From positions 8,030,001-8,094,000 of the forward strand of contig WPIO01000008.1 of assembly GCA_009760855.2 (NCBI GenBank): a stretch of DNA of 64,000 nucleotides. Direction: 5' to 3'. Source of the stretch: Cristatella mucedo. Lineage: Eukaryota; Bryozoa; Phylactolaemata; Cristatellidae. The notes beneath the pieces were generated by a model. The model searched no databases. It was given only the letters and a program-made list of their open reading frames with translations, and had not been told where the DNA came from. The position numbers were made by a program, and so were the translations under genes. The first letter of the stretch is position 1. The number at the start of each line of letters is the position of its first letter. Shown here piece after piece: positions 11,000-21,427 of the stretch.

Positions 11000-11052
11000 C
11001 TCTCTTTCTTTCTCACTCTCTCTTTCTCTCCCGCTCGCTCGCTCGCTCTCTA
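11000..11052. repeat. CT / CGCT-rich tract in unit B
   Basis: TTTCTTTCTCACTCTC followed by four CGCT repeats. Equivalent to the (CT)n tract of unit A at 4167-4214. Confidence 0.85.
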
Positions 11053-11341
11053 TCTTTCCAAGTGCGTCTTCTACCGACACTTGCACTACACTTTAAATAT
11101 TGACTTCTGGTGGCTCTGTTGGTCAGCATACTGTGGCTGGTACAGTCATACATAGCAGGCGCAAGCGCATGACTATTTCATATTTTCAAAAACTAGCCCT
11201 ATCGATTTGCCGCCGTGCTAGTGCAGCAAGAAGTAAAACGGTTGCTCAAATCTTTCACAATGTCAAGCCGTACGTAGAACAACCCTTGTGAATCGGGAGA
11301 GCATAAGAAAGGAAATGCTAATTGAACTAATAGAGACCTCG

Positions 11342-11363
11342 TTTCACCGGCCTCTTTGCAGGA
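11342..11363 (+). promoter_or_regulatory. Candidate 3' splice site before the repeat exon
   Basis: The pyrimidine-rich run ending CCTCTTTGCAG, followed by GACTTAAA, is kept in all three units: A ends TTTGCAG and C ends CCTTGTAG, each followed by GACT. The reading frame downstream contains a stop (TAG) 27 bases before the ATG at 11413. So if this acceptor is used, either the exon begins with untranslated sequence or the coding frame enters elsewhere. Confidence 0.45.
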
Positions 11364-11412
11364 CTTAAAAACTGCTACAGCCGTTTAGCTGGCTGAAGGA
11401 GAAAAGGCGAAG

Positions 11413-12189
11413 ATGGCTCAAGACAAGCAGAAGCTCGCTAAAGAAATGCTGAAGCTGGCCGCAGAACACGGGGAACTGCTTGTAGACACGATAAAAGTGG
11501 CTAAAGAAGAGCAAGAGCTCATTAAACAAATGCTGAAACTGGCTGACGAAAAGCAAAAGCTAGCTTTAGAAAAACTGACCCAGGGTGACGAAACGACGAT
11601 GCTAGGTGAACAAATGCTGAACCAAGCTAAGGACAAGCAGGCGTTGGCTGAAGAAAAATGGAATTCTGCTGCAGAAATGCTGGCTGAAGAAAATCAGAAA
11701 CTAGCTGAAGAAATGCTGAAGCTTTCTGATGGAATGCAGAAGCTGGCTAATAATACGCGAACCTTGGCTCAAAAAAGGCAGAATTTAGCTAAAGAAATGC
11801 TGATGCTGGCCAAAGAAAATCAGCACTCAGTTAAGCAAGACCTGGTGCTGTTTAAAGAAAAGCACAAACCAGATGCAGGATTTCTGCAGCCGGCTGAACG
11901 AATGCAATATATAAATGACGACATTGTGAAACTGGCTGCAAGAAATCGGAAGATAATTGTAGAAATGCTAAATCCGGCTGAAGAAGAGCAGAAATTAGCT
12001 GAAGAACTGTTGAATCTGGCTTTGCGACAACTGAAGCTGGCTGAAGAGTTTCTGAAGCTCGCCGAAGAACAGCAGAAGTGTGTTCCAAAACAGCAAATGA
12101 TAGGTAAAGAAATTTCTAAGGTGGCTGAAGAACTGCTCAAACTTTTTAAAGAAATACTGAAGCTGGTCGACGAACCAGCTTCAGCATGA
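11413..12189 (+). CDS. 14-residue-repeat coiled-coil protein (258 aa)
   Basis: This intact frame encodes an almost uninterrupted array of about 17-18 copies of a 14-residue unit. Its consensus is close to QKLAEEMLKLAEE plus one residue: two heptads with Leu/Met/Ala at the hydrophobic positions and Glu/Lys elsewhere. The pattern predicts one long amphipathic helix or coiled coil, without signal peptide or membrane segment. At DNA level it is a 42-bp minisatellite that has diverged but stayed in frame. The ATG follows a conserved candidate splice acceptor by about 50 bp, so this is probably one exon of a spliced gene. An AATAAA lies at 12631-12636. Homologous remnants lie at 4516-4660 and 14943-15300. 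I do not recognise the family; cytoskeletal, chromatin or lipid-surface roles are all possible. Confidence 0.65.
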   Translation: MAQDKQKLAKEMLKLAAEHGELLVDTIKVAKEEQELIKQMLKLADEKQKLALEKLTQGDETTMLGEQMLNQAKDKQALAEEKWNSAAEMLAEENQKLAEEMLKLSDGMQKLANNTRTLAQKRQNLAKEMLMLAKENQHSVKQDLVLFKEKHKPDAGFLQPAERMQYINDDIVKLAARNRKIIVEMLNPAEEEQKLAEELLNLALRQLKLAEEFLKLAEEQQKCVPKQQMIGKEISKVAEELLKLFKEILKLVDEPASA

Positions 12190-12540
12190 GCTGGCTTAAT
12201 GAAAGTAGAGGTCGTTTTGCAAAATGGCTGAACTTGGCTAATGAACAGCTAATTAGTTCTGGCATTCAATAGAGCTGCCTTCAACACCTCGACAGCGAGC
12301 CCTGTGACGCTTGCTTCCGGATGTGCAACTACAGCAACTGAGAAAACTGACACAGCCGCAGCCTGCCGATGGGTAGACTGTGGAATCGCTTTCTATGACA
12401 AAGCTAACTCTGAGTACAGCTTTCGTCAGGAAGTCGTGGGCGAGTTCACCTGTCAAGGTCTCTACCCGACGAAGCTAATCATTTTGTTCACCTCCCATTT
12501 CCAACTTTTGTTTTGCGAAGCCAGCTAAAGTGAACCTCCA
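12190..12540 (+). other. Conserved sequence downstream of the repeat ORF
   Basis: After the stop, repeat-like words continue out of frame or with stops (ATGGCTGAACTTGGCTAA), then a segment rich in ACAGC/GCAGC. The latter matches unit C at 15340-15530, including GTGGGCGAGTTC / GTGGGCGAGCTC. A 74-codon frame (12304-12528) covers it. Conservation between B and C may reflect a former 3' coding part of the gene or simply shared ancestry. Confidence 0.4.
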
Positions 12541-12630
12541 CATTATAAAGCGAGGCAGGGAAACCACGTTGTATTACGCCTTTAAAATGACTAATATGAG
12601 CACGGATGCGTGCATTTATGACTTTGAGCA

Positions 12631-12636
12631 GAAATA
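12631..12636 (+). promoter_or_regulatory. Candidate polyadenylation signal
   Basis: AATAAA about 440 bp after the stop of the repeat ORF. Consistent with a polyadenylated transcript but common by chance. Confidence 0.3.
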
Positions 12637-13399
12637 AACTAAGCTTTTTAGAATACAACCATCGATTATAGGAGTCATACCAAGCTCGCCGATGACCGTA
12701 GTGTATACAGTGTATGCATTGCTAAGCGATGTGAGGCAGAGCTGCCAAGACTTGGAGAAGGCGATTGGAAGTGAGTATAGTAGAGCCGTCAACTGTCGCT
12801 GCTACGGCTTAATCACTTAACATCGTAATTCGCGTGGTCTCTACACATTTGAAGGGGCCGTGAGCTGCAAGAATTCTGAGACTGGCTTTGGTAACCGTGA
12901 TACCTAAGTAATATAAACGAGCGATGGTTGACAGCTCGTTTCGACTTCTATTTTTTTTCGAAATGCATGTGCCATACTATCGCATGGAAAAGTCACGAAG
13001 AATTAGCTAAACTGCAAAGCTCGGTCGTAAGACTGCCTTCCGAGTGTCCATACCTTAGTGAGATCATAGAGTGCCTAGGAACCGAAGTTTCGCCTCCAGC
13101 AAGTACGATCTCACTATATTTGTTGGTTCACGGTTGATTGCCTAGTATTATAAAGCCATCGAGACTAACTTTTGTACGCTAGCTAACATGAATTTTCAGG
13201 CTTTGTGCGAGTAACCTTCATGGTAATTATGAATCAGAAAAATGATGCTAGTCAAGTATGGAACAATGCAGATGCAAAAGCAGCCGCTCACAGCAATGAA
13301 AAGCGGCATCCCACAAACGACTGTGTAAGTGGATCAGCTACATACTAGATCCTAGGTCTACGGCTTTATGTAAAAATCTTAGCTGGATTGCCTGAATCA

Positions 13400-13480
13400 C
13401 TTTTTACTAGAGATTTTCACACTATTTTTTCACACTATTTTATTAGAGATTTTTACTAGAGATTTTTACTAGAGTATTCA
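13400..13480. repeat. Short imperfect tandem repeat (TTTTTACTAGAGA)
   Basis: TTTTACTAGAGAT and TTTTTCACACTA words repeat several times with period about 13-16. Confidence 0.75.
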
Positions 13481-14037
13481 TCCATACGTTAGACCACGAT
13501 TGTCACAACCAGTTTTTCTGGATTACGAATTTTAACCATTTTGAATTTTCCTATTTGTCGTTATAAGGAAACACCTGTGCTTGTAACATTAATCTGAAAT
13601 AATTGTTAAAATGGCTACCGTTTGAAAGTGGATGAAACTTAATTGTGGGGCTTCAGATGCCATACAATGGCACTCGGTTTTCTAGAAAAACCGCTAGACT
13701 TAGAAATAGGTGGCTATGGTGGGACTCCACTAAAGCTCATTTTCAAGCATTTTGCATTTTGTTTTCGACCAAGTTACATCCGAGAATAAATAAGGTCTTG
13801 GATTTCTTGGGCAAGCCACATTGCAGACCGCCTCGTCTAGACGAGGTGGAAAAGCCGTTGCGGGTGACCTGCATTTCCAATTGCGTCAAGCAGTTGGGAA
13901 TTTTTGAAAGCAACTCAACTTGACAGCCACTGATTCTTTTAAGTGGAACTACTAAAGTTTGATTTACGATAGGGGAAGTATCGAATGTCGAAGTGGAACT
14001 AGAAGTCTGTGACTTGAAAATTTGCTCAACTTGCGAC

Positions 14038-14130
14038 TCTCAGTCTCTGTTACTATCTCTTTCTCTGCCTCTGCCTCTGTATTTGTCTCTGTCTGTCTGT
14101 CTGTCCGTCCGTTGGTCTCTCTCTTTCTCT
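14038..14130. repeat. CT-rich microsatellite in unit C
   Basis: CTCTG and GTCTGTCTGTC runs at the position of the CT tract of unit B. Confidence 0.85.
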
Positions 14131-14942
14131 CTCGGGTCAACTCCCTACCTCTCTGCATGACTGACCATCTCTGCGAAATATGAGAGTCCTGTAAATAGCA
14201 AACACCTCTTTCAAAATTACTAGTTTGGTTCGACTACCAAGCCATCTAGTTCCGGTAAAGAAGAAGTGCTGAAATTGTGGTAGTCCAAGCAATTTAGTCA
14301 AACAGTTCGTGCCAAATTGTCCCGGTTGACATAAATGTTTACCAGCTGGAAGTTCTACCCATAATATTACATTCTGACAGGTTGAGAAGAAAGATTTTCA
14401 ATTATGGCTGCCGCTGCGATATAACGAAATTAATAAAGTAAAGCGGTTTGTTTGAAGCGTTCCGAAGCCTTGAAAAAACGTTAGTAGACAAATTAATCGG
14501 GACAAGCGAGCCTGCTGAGAATATACCATTAGTTTGACGTATTCTTAATTAATGCCATAATTCTAGAATAATCGCCAGCTCTAATGTAGTTCTTAAAATT
14601 AATAAATGTCTGAATTATAAAAAGGGCAATTCTATTGGTTAACTTGACGACTCATCTAGAGATCAATGGTCAGGCATTACTACAGGTTGATACTAGCGGG
14701 TGACTTGGGCGTTCACGGTCAAGGACTGCCTTCTTTGCTTGAGCTGATACAGCAAGAACTGCAAAATTGTCACTCAGTCTAGGGCGCCGTTGCAGAGTCC
14801 ACCAGGTATGAGGTGTGCACTTGGCATGTTCACGTAGCTTGCTGGACGAGAAAAAGCAGGCGAGCTGGCATTCCATTTTAGAAGAGAGTCGAGACGGTGA
14901 GACGTCGCTTGTCTTTTAAAATGAGTCTCCTTTCACCTGCCT

Positions 14943-15300
14943 TCCTTGTAGGACTGTAAAAGTCACTGCAGCTGATTAGCTGGCTGAAGGACAGCACGTG
15001 CATTCTGGGGAAGAACGGAAATGGGCCGGAAAAAAGATGAAGCCGATCAAAGAAATGATGAAGCTCGCTGCTGTAAAGCAGAATTTGGGTGAAGATGCTC
15101 TGAATCTGGCTATAGATAAGCTAAAGCATGAGGAAGAAAAAATAAATCTGGCAATAGAAAAGCAGAGACTGGCTGAAGAAAAGCAGCAGCACGCCGAAGA
15201 GTATTTGAAGCTGACTAAGGAACAGCCGATGCAGGCTGCAGAGAAGTAGAGAGCTGCCGGCGACACGACTAAGGTCGGCTAAGGAACAGCAGAAGCACCC
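14943..15300 (+). pseudogene. Shortened coiled-coil repeat gene (copy C)
   Basis: The conserved acceptor-like CTTCCTTGTAG (about 14942-14952) precedes a frame at 14998-15249 (83 codons). It carries about five copies of the same 14-residue unit, with words such as KEMMKLAAVKQNL and IEKQRLAEEKQQHAEE. The unit continues after the stop (GCTAAGGAACAGCAGAAG near 15280), so the frame was longer. The original ATG context is lost (GTGCATTC instead of AAGATGGC). It is probably a pseudogene, although an 83-residue product remains possible. Confidence 0.55.
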
Positions 15301-15640
15301 TGGCGTCCTGGAGAAGCCAGCCGAACAACAGCAACTACTAGCTCTGTGACGGCTGCTGTTGGCTGTGCACCTGCTGCAGCTGACAAAACTAGAGTGGCAG
15401 CAGCCGGCGTTGGATAGACTGCAGAAGTGCTTCAGGCGACGAGCTACCTCTGCGAGTCGCAGCTACCGTCTCAGGCAGCCGTGGGCGAGCTCTCCTTGAA
15501 CGTTTTCACGTCTCTGCCAAAGCCAATAAAGTTTCTCACGGCCCCCTTACGAGCCCTTTATTCAGCCACATCTACTATTTACCATTTATCTACTGAAGCA
15601 AGTGACCGTATTCTGATCCAAGTCGGTGCGATCTGAATTG

Positions 15641-15984
15641 CAGGTAGCCTGAAAACAATGCTAACGTGAGCATAGACGTCTTCAAGGCTCAATTGAAGCT
15701 GACAAAATGCCAGGTCTGGAAACTAGCCTCGATTGTCGTAGTCCAGCTGAGCTCGGAAATGACTGCAACTGTGTGCTTTGCATGCAAAGGTGAAAACATT
15801 GTGCTCTTTCGTGCCTCAATAGAGCCCCCTCCTGCTGAATCGCTGCCTGTGAACTTCCTTTAAATACCCTTCGAGGTTTCTGCATGTGACGGGGCTACAT
15901 AAATAACCACTAGTAAAGAGGGCTTTCTCCTGAAAAACTTCACTGGCAGACCAACTTGGTTTGGCCACAACCGTGATTTTTGGA
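15641..15984. other. No recognised feature
   Basis: A 65-codon plus-strand frame (15666-15863) has no recognisable motif. Confidence 0.3.
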
Positions 15985-16475
15985 TGATTCTTTGCAAAAA
16001 TGGGTCGTACCCAAATCCTTCAAATCGGCCGTCTTTAGACCGATTCTTAAAAAGCCTCGATTAGATGCAGAGGTAACTGCAAACTATGGCCCAATATGCC
16101 TTCTTCTTTTTTTATAGAAAATTCTTGAAGAAATTGTAACTAAACTGCTGGTAGCACATATTGAAATGAATTACATTTCAGAAATAATTCAATCGAGGTT
16201 CTTTAGTAAGCACTCCACTGAAACCACTCTCTTCCGAGTTAACAATAAAACCTAATTTAGCAGTGATGGCGGCAGTACCACTGTCCTAGCTTGGCTGGAT
16301 CTATCAGACACCTCCCTCACCATTGATCACGGTGATCTGAACGATTATGAACTGAGATTGGTCTCGCCGACGAGACAGGCACTGTAGTTGTTGAAATCGT
16401 ATTTGTCCGATTGCGTTTAATCCGTATCGTGTGGGGTTCAGGTCTCACCCACCAGACCGGTTACCTGTTTAGTCC
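15985..16475 (+). mobile_element. LINE family 2 fragment (N-terminal RT)
   Basis: Degenerate RT sequence (FKSAVFRPILKKPRLD, then a segment ending near HSTETTLF and a palm-like LDLSDTS) closely parallels 33605-34100. It is a CR1/L2-group family distinct from family 1 in sequence. Stops and frame changes are frequent. It ends near 16475, where the sequence switches to an endonuclease fragment in the opposite orientation. Confidence 0.65.
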
Positions 16476-16484
16476 CTAATGGTA

Positions 16485-17066
16485 CGTCTTTCTGGTTTCT
16501 TCCTCTTCTTCTTCACCTGCCTTTTACATCTGGCGAGGGGGCACAGTGTGCTGAGTAACTGGTGCCAACTGGTCGATAATCTCAGGTGTTGTATTGTTGA
16601 GCAATCTACCGATGATGACAGGTCAAAAGGAGGATTCAAAAGCAGAGGCGAAGCCAATATTCCCCCACGGACAGCATCATGTCTATTCTCCTGAGCTTTC
16701 GTGATTGAAAGGTGATTTTTGATGAGGAGGAGGAGGGCACACGTGTTAGAAAGAATGAGGTTTGCATGCGATCGGATAAGAAGAATTGGTAACAATTGGA
16801 TGACTGATAAATGCAGCCATATGAGGAAATTTGGTCAAGTGAGTTTCCCTTGATGTGAGTAGGGCCATGTGACGAGTCACAAGATACAATGAATCAGTCA
16901 GTAAAAGATTTAGTGCTGAAGACGTCAGATGAGTTATCAAAATGAATGCTATCACGTACAATGAGGGAAGAGCTTTTCTGGCAAACCGAATCACAACGAG
17001 ATAAGAGAAATCTGAGATAAAGAAGGAACTGGTGCGTGGTAGGCTATAGACTGCTGCCAACATCAT
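16485..17066 (-). mobile_element. LINE endonuclease fragment
   Basis: Read in reverse, frames 16746-17066 and 16469-16795 contain SSFFISDFSYL, LLTDSLYLV, LLTSRETH and LASPLLLNPPFDLSS. These parallel the endonuclease C-terminal half at 700-1250 (SSFILDFSDL, ALTDSLSLV, ASPLLLSPPSDLSS). The RT part is absent. Confidence 0.65.
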
Positions 17067-17390
17067 TAGCTTTTGAAACTAAAACAATGGATTTAAAAGA
17101 CTGCTTTCAGTTTATTGAAAATGGTTTGAAATCGAAGTTCGTGCTTGCTATAATTGCTACAACCATCGGTTTTCATTAATTTACTGGTTTGAAATGAGAA
17201 AAAAGTCAGTTGGGATTGGGTCTTTAATTGTTTGGCAATTTACTGATTTATAGCCAAGTTTAAGTCAAGGTGGGCGGATCGAGAGTTTTTTCAGAAATAA
17301 GGACACTTCACAATAGGGGTTTATCAAACGTTGAGTAGGGAAACTAGGATTATTTAATTATAATCTAGTATCAATAGGTGCACTTGCCAT
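17067..17390. other. No recognised feature
   Basis: AT-rich sequence without recognisable coding pattern. Not clearly part of the adjacent Polinton fragment. Confidence 0.3.
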
Positions 17391-17518
17391 TTCAGTTTGT
17401 TTATCAAGCATGATATTACTCACCATTCAATTGCATTTCTCTTTGCAGCAAATGTAAAGCGCCCAGAGAGAGATTGAGTTCTCTGAGGGGGCTGTTTCAA
17501 GTGCATTATTATTATTAT
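17391..17518 (+). mobile_element. LINE family 1 3' tail, truncating the Polinton fragment
   Basis: TTTGTTTATCAAGCATGATATT, the hairpin (AAAGCGCCCAG..GAGGGGGCTG) and a (ATT)n tail ending at about 17518 match the 3' end at 59090-59247. The tail abuts Polinton sequence exactly where the capsid-gene leader of the other copy would begin. Confidence 0.85.
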
Positions 17519-17544
17519 TTCTTCTCTATATAAAAAAATAAAAA

Positions 17545-18185
17545 TTAATTTATACTTTGAATATATAATCCAGCTCCTATTTTTTCTCATTCCACCACCA
17601 TAACCATCAGGTCTAGTTCTTTCAATAACTGGCACTAAAGCTTATCTTGTATTACTTTCTCAATTTCTTAATATGCTTTTGGATAATTTTCTTCAAGAGT
17701 CTCTGAATAGTCTTCTGCCTCTTCATCTTCATCTTTGCTTTTCTACTCTTTTTACTTTTTGGTTTAAGTTTTTCAAGCATAGCACGTTTTCAAGGTCCAT
17801 CAAGGTTCAAGGTTCATGAAGGTTTCAAGGTACGTAATTACAAGGTCCACCTATTTTATCTTTCTATCATAATCTTCTTCTTTCTTTCGTTTCTCAAGTT
17901 CATATTCGAGTTCTTTCTTCTTTCTGTATCAAGTTTATCATCTAATTCTCTACGTTTGCTAGCATACTCTTGATCAATCTTTTCTTTTTTTGCTTGTAGT
18001 TCAATAAGTTTTCTTGCTTGATGCATTTCAATACCTTTATTAGCAATATTCATACTAAGACCAGTTAATCCAGTTACTAAAGGTGCTACTTTTTCAACAC
18101 CTTCAATTAATTTATCTAGTAAACCATATCTACGGTATTTGCCTCTATGTATTCTACCATGACCAACTCTTGCATAGCTACCCAT
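17545..18185 (-). pseudogene. Charged Polinton virion-type protein, copy 1
   Basis: The ORF starts MGSYARVGHGRIHRGKYRR, continues with a hydrophobic, glycine-rich helix (VTGLTGLSMNIANKGIEM), then a Lys/Glu-rich helical tail. A frameshift near 17930 breaks the 109-codon frame. The conserved end (ERTRPDGYGG, then GAGLYIQS) is found at 17545-17640 in another frame. It lies between a minor-capsid-like gene and, in the other element, the major capsid gene. The function is unknown; the basic N-terminus would suit a core or DNA-binding role. Confidence 0.65.
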
Positions 18186-18194
18186 TGCTCTATA

Positions 18195-19045
18195 TTACTT
18201 TGAAATTTCTATTGTTACAACCACATCAGAAATGATATTAATTTTATTGCCATTCTGATCAGTTAAACTAATTTTAAAAGTACTTATTGAATCTATATGA
18301 CCACCTGTTGGTAAATACAATATATTTGGAATATGTAGATCTACTTTTTCTCCAGGACTAATATCATCAATATCAATAATGTATAGAGATGAAGATTGTT
18401 GTACATAACCCGGTGTTATTTATATATCATTTTTAAATGGATCAACGAAATCACAATCTACACTAATCCATCTTATTCTTTTATTATCTGGTGATACCAT
18501 TGTATTCCATGTTTTATAAGCTCCAGCAAAATACATAGCCTTTGCTATTAATTCATACGGAGTTCCACCTACAACACAAGCATCAAATGTTCCTTGTTGA
18601 TTTGAATTGAAAACCAATGTATCTCCTATTGAATGCTTAACACCAGAAGCATTACTTCCAAGTAGAACAACAAAACCAGCTGTTACCTGCATTACTATTC
18701 TATCATTAGTATCAACACTAAATCTTATTCCTGTTGAACCTCTTTTATTAACAGTATCATAAAATGAACCAGCTGCATTTAATGCATCATTAAGAGCAAT
18801 GACTATTTTATTACTATCATAATATCCAGGAGGAGTAGGAATTGGTATACTTGGTTTATCAATACCACTTCTATACCAAAGTATACCATTTAATCGTATA
18901 ATTATATTCGATATAGTTTTATTTTTGTAATTAAACTCTACTCTACGTAAACCAGCTTTATTATACCCAGATTTTGAAGCAAGTATAATTGATGGTACTA
19001 ATTTTTTTAATCATATCTAGTAGTTCCTATTAATCATATAAACAT
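18195..19045 (-). pseudogene. Second minor-capsid-like protein, copy 1
   Basis: Homologous to 47905-48743. It includes an N-terminal region near 18830-19010 (RRVEFNYKN, PPGYYDSN), a middle part (frame 18420-18692) and a conserved end at 18200-18420 (SLYIIDIDDISPGEKVDLHI, then FKISLTDQNGN). A stop at about 18420 and frame changes near the start interrupt it. The β-rich profile and the LTDQNG ending resemble the minor capsid (penton-type, single jelly-roll) proteins of Polintons. This is inference from pattern and position. Confidence 0.6.
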
Positions 19046-19052
19046 TCTTATA

Positions 19053-19875
19053 TTATAGTTCAACAATTTCTATAATAATAGTTATTTGTTGTGAACTGAA
19101 ATATAATACATTCAGATTAGTAACAGTTAATAATATATCAGAAATAGAATCACCAACAATATTATGATATTCAAGAGTATTTGGTTCATATATCATCTGT
19201 TCCCAAGGATTATAAATTGTAAGCAAAACTTCTTAATACTTGTGTTTCATCTCCATTTATATAACTTGTACCACTAGCCAATAAATTAGAACTTACAAGT
19301 ATTAAACTTACTGCTGAAATAAAAACTTCATTTTCAGAAATAAACTTAATATTTGGTGTACAAACGACAGGAGTAATGTTTGGATACATTGTTTTAAAAG
19401 CTGGATCTATTGTATAAGCATCACTAGAAAAACCAAGAATAGTAGAAATAATAGACATGCTTGCAAGGAATGTCCAACCAACTGGCATAGTAACCCAAGA
19501 ATTAGCAGTAGTAGCTCCAGATTGTGTAATTGAATTTTTAATTATATGAGCAATACCAATATTCATATCATCTGTAATTTCAGTATAAATTCCAGGCTTA
19601 ATTGTTACAATTTGTTCTGATCCACCTGATACTCTATAAACGAAATAATTATTAGAAGTAGTTATATTTTGTATAGAGTTCACACCAGTAAACTTCTTGA
19701 AACATATCTTGAACTTTTTGTTTGTAAGTTTAGTAGGACCATCTATATGTACTTTGATTGGATTAGTAGTTCCAGTAATATTAAATATATTTCCATCTTT
19801 TCCTGCTTGACTATCTTTCTTAAAACCTTCAAAACTTTTAAAGAAATATTGTACAACTTTTAAAAGGTCACCCAT
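19053..19875 (-). pseudogene. Minor capsid (penton)-like protein, copy 1
   Basis: Frame 19210-19893 begins at MGDLLKVV (ATG at 19875). It has the layout typical of Polinton minor capsid proteins: NPIKVHIDGPTKL near the start, then the TMPVGWTFLAS and ILGFSSDAY blocks, then SGTSYINGDETQVL. A frameshift at about 19215 puts the conserved end (PWEQMIYEPNTLEYHN, then ISDILLTVT) into another frame. It is 7 bp upstream of the next gene. The equivalent in the large element is 47035-47897. Confidence 0.65.
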
Positions 19876-19889
19876 TCTATATATCATGC

Positions 19890-20963
19890 ACAAGTTTATT
19901 TATCTTTGCAGCATAACTCTTTGGAACTTTCCTTGACCTAGCAAGAAAATCAACAGCAGCACTGATTGAATTTACTACTCCTTTATTTCCAGCAGCAAGT
20001 TCACCTAACCATAAATCTATCTTATCAAATGTTTTTTTATCACTGCTTTCAACTAATAGAATTACTTATACTACTTTACCTTTTTCTTCTTCATTAAACT
20101 TTGGTTAAAGATACTCCAAATTATTTCTTCTGTTTCTGTTCTTTTATTCTTGGAATACAATTCGGTAAGTACATTGAAAAGAGCACCTTAAAATCGTTCT
20201 TTCTTTTTTGATTGAGATTTTTTTATAGTATTTTTTATTTTGTCAGATAATTCACCTTTAGTAGCAATTTAAAGAAGAATTTCTTTATCTTTAACAATAG
20301 GAGGAACGACTGGAGTAACAATAGGAGTAGGAAGAGTAATTGCAAGTGGTTCATCTTCATTTATTTTCTGTATTCTTGCTTTTCTTTCTATCTTGGTGTA
20401 CCAGTTGAAGGATAACCCTTAAGATTATCAGCGAAAAATGTTACGAGTTTCTTTAAGAAATAGCATTGTTTTATCATTAGGTTTTATCATGTTATCATTT
20501 GTAAATGCACCATTAATTATATTAAGTGCTGTTTTATGTTTTCCTTTGTTGTATGCTTCAACCGATTTTTTAAAAGCTCTTGAAATATCTGGTGTTGATT
20601 TTTCTTCTATTGTTTTTTGTGCTTGCTCAAATAATTATATTTTCTTTATTATCTAAAAACTTTTATTTGTTCATTATTTTCAATTTCAATTGCAAGTTTA
20701 GGTCTTATTTGTTTTAGTTTATCAATAACAATTTCTCCTGATTTATCAGTTGATTTCTCTAATGCACATTCATCTAATTCATGTTCAACTCTATGTCTTG
20801 CAATTATTTCTGCTTCAATTCTTTTTATTTCTTGACTGTTATAAAGTATAGAAGCAACATGTAATTCTTCAAATTTTTTAAGTTTATTTTGTAGATCAGT
20901 TGCTTCTTGAACTCTTCCTCGATAATGTTTATTTTTACTTACGTATATCTTACCATTAATCAT
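19890..20963 (-). pseudogene. Helix-rich Polinton protein, copy 1
   Basis: Starts MINGKIYVSKNKHYRGRV (ATG at 20963), is rich in Lys, Glu and Ile, and predicts long helices. The 104-codon first frame ends at 20649. Homology to 45811-47032 continues downstream in changing frames, to the conserved end near 19895-20000 (KIDLWLGELAAGNKGVVNS, SAAVDF). The function is unknown; it is always directly upstream of the minor capsid gene. Confidence 0.55.
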
Positions 20964-20969
20964 TCCTAT

Positions 20970-21090
20970 ATCTATTAGGTATTAAAAATAGTTATTAATT
21001 GTTTTCATGTGCTATCAACAGACCAAAATCTTCATTCTGAATCAGTTTTAGTTAAATCAATTACACAATAACCAAATCTATTTCTTGTAC
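20970..21090 (-). pseudogene. End of a small Polinton ORF, copy 1
   Basis: Reverse-strand match to 45690-45800 (RFGYC.IDLTKT, then FWSVDST, then a TAATAG double stop). The 5' half is missing at the fragment edge. Confidence 0.5.
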
Positions 21091-21427
21091 TTCACTGGGC
21101 TCGGTGAAACCTTCGATCGATGCTGCATGCTGGTCGGCAGTTCCATGATGCTTTGCACGCCGAACCAGTGTTGTTATACACCCTGGCGGTTGCTGGATGC
21201 CCGCCGTGGCTGACAAATAGACTTCTCTGCGCTTTGGATGTGGACATTTTATGTGAAGGCATGCGTGCTATTCATTGCTGCCCTGTACCGACACTATCGG
21301 TTCGCCAGCTTGTATTGGTGTGTCACCGTCAAGCTGCTAGCCGCGATACAAAGCCCAGGGCTTCGCAGTAAGTGTCATCTAGCATAAACGGGCACTAGCA
21401 GCTACAGATGCGTACAGGGAGGGCCCT
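21091..21427. other. No recognised feature
   Basis: GC-richer sequence than the Polinton fragment. An 83-codon frame (21120-21371) has no recognisable motif. Confidence 0.3.

Larger units (their letters stand above)
9430..13245 (+). repeat. Segmental duplication unit B (longest, keeps the repeat gene)
   Basis: The upstream part (9490-9780) matches 13700-14030 of unit C, including a TTTGACCAAGTTA..TCAGAGAA..GGGCAAGCC series. The middle and 3' parts match both A and C. CT-rich tracts at 9799-9945 and 14038-14130 sit in the same place in B and C. A LINE tail at 10011-10122 is present only in B. The 3' end is defined by the match of 13078-13235 to 5519-5670 of A. It holds the only intact copy of the 14-residue-repeat ORF. 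Confidence 0.7.
13620..15640 (+). repeat. Segmental duplication unit C
   Basis: The order of matches to B is: 13700-14030 with 9490-9780, a CT tract, 14310-14515 with 10290-10500, 14690-14860 with 10665-10840, 14925-15000 with 11335-11410, the repeat ORF remnant, and 15340-15530 with 12300-12470. The right boundary is approximate. Confidence 0.65.
17519..21090 (-). mobile_element. Polinton/Maverick fragment, copy 1 (both ends missing)
   Basis: AT-rich 3.6-kb block, colinear in reverse with about 45690-49350 of the large element. It contains, in transcription order, the end of a small ORF, the helical protein, two minor-capsid-like proteins and the charged protein, and stops just before the major capsid start. 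Protein similarity between the copies is high but not near-identical, with many synonymous and amino acid changes, so this is not a recent duplicate. No inverted repeats are seen. A LINE tail caps one side; the other changes abruptly at about 21090. Confidence 0.85.

Noticed and set aside
15985-17066. Twin-primed (5'-inverted) LINE insertion
   Set aside because: The orientation is RT plus on the left and endonuclease minus on the right, which is not the layout twin priming gives, and the RT piece belongs to family 2. Two independent fragments are more likely.
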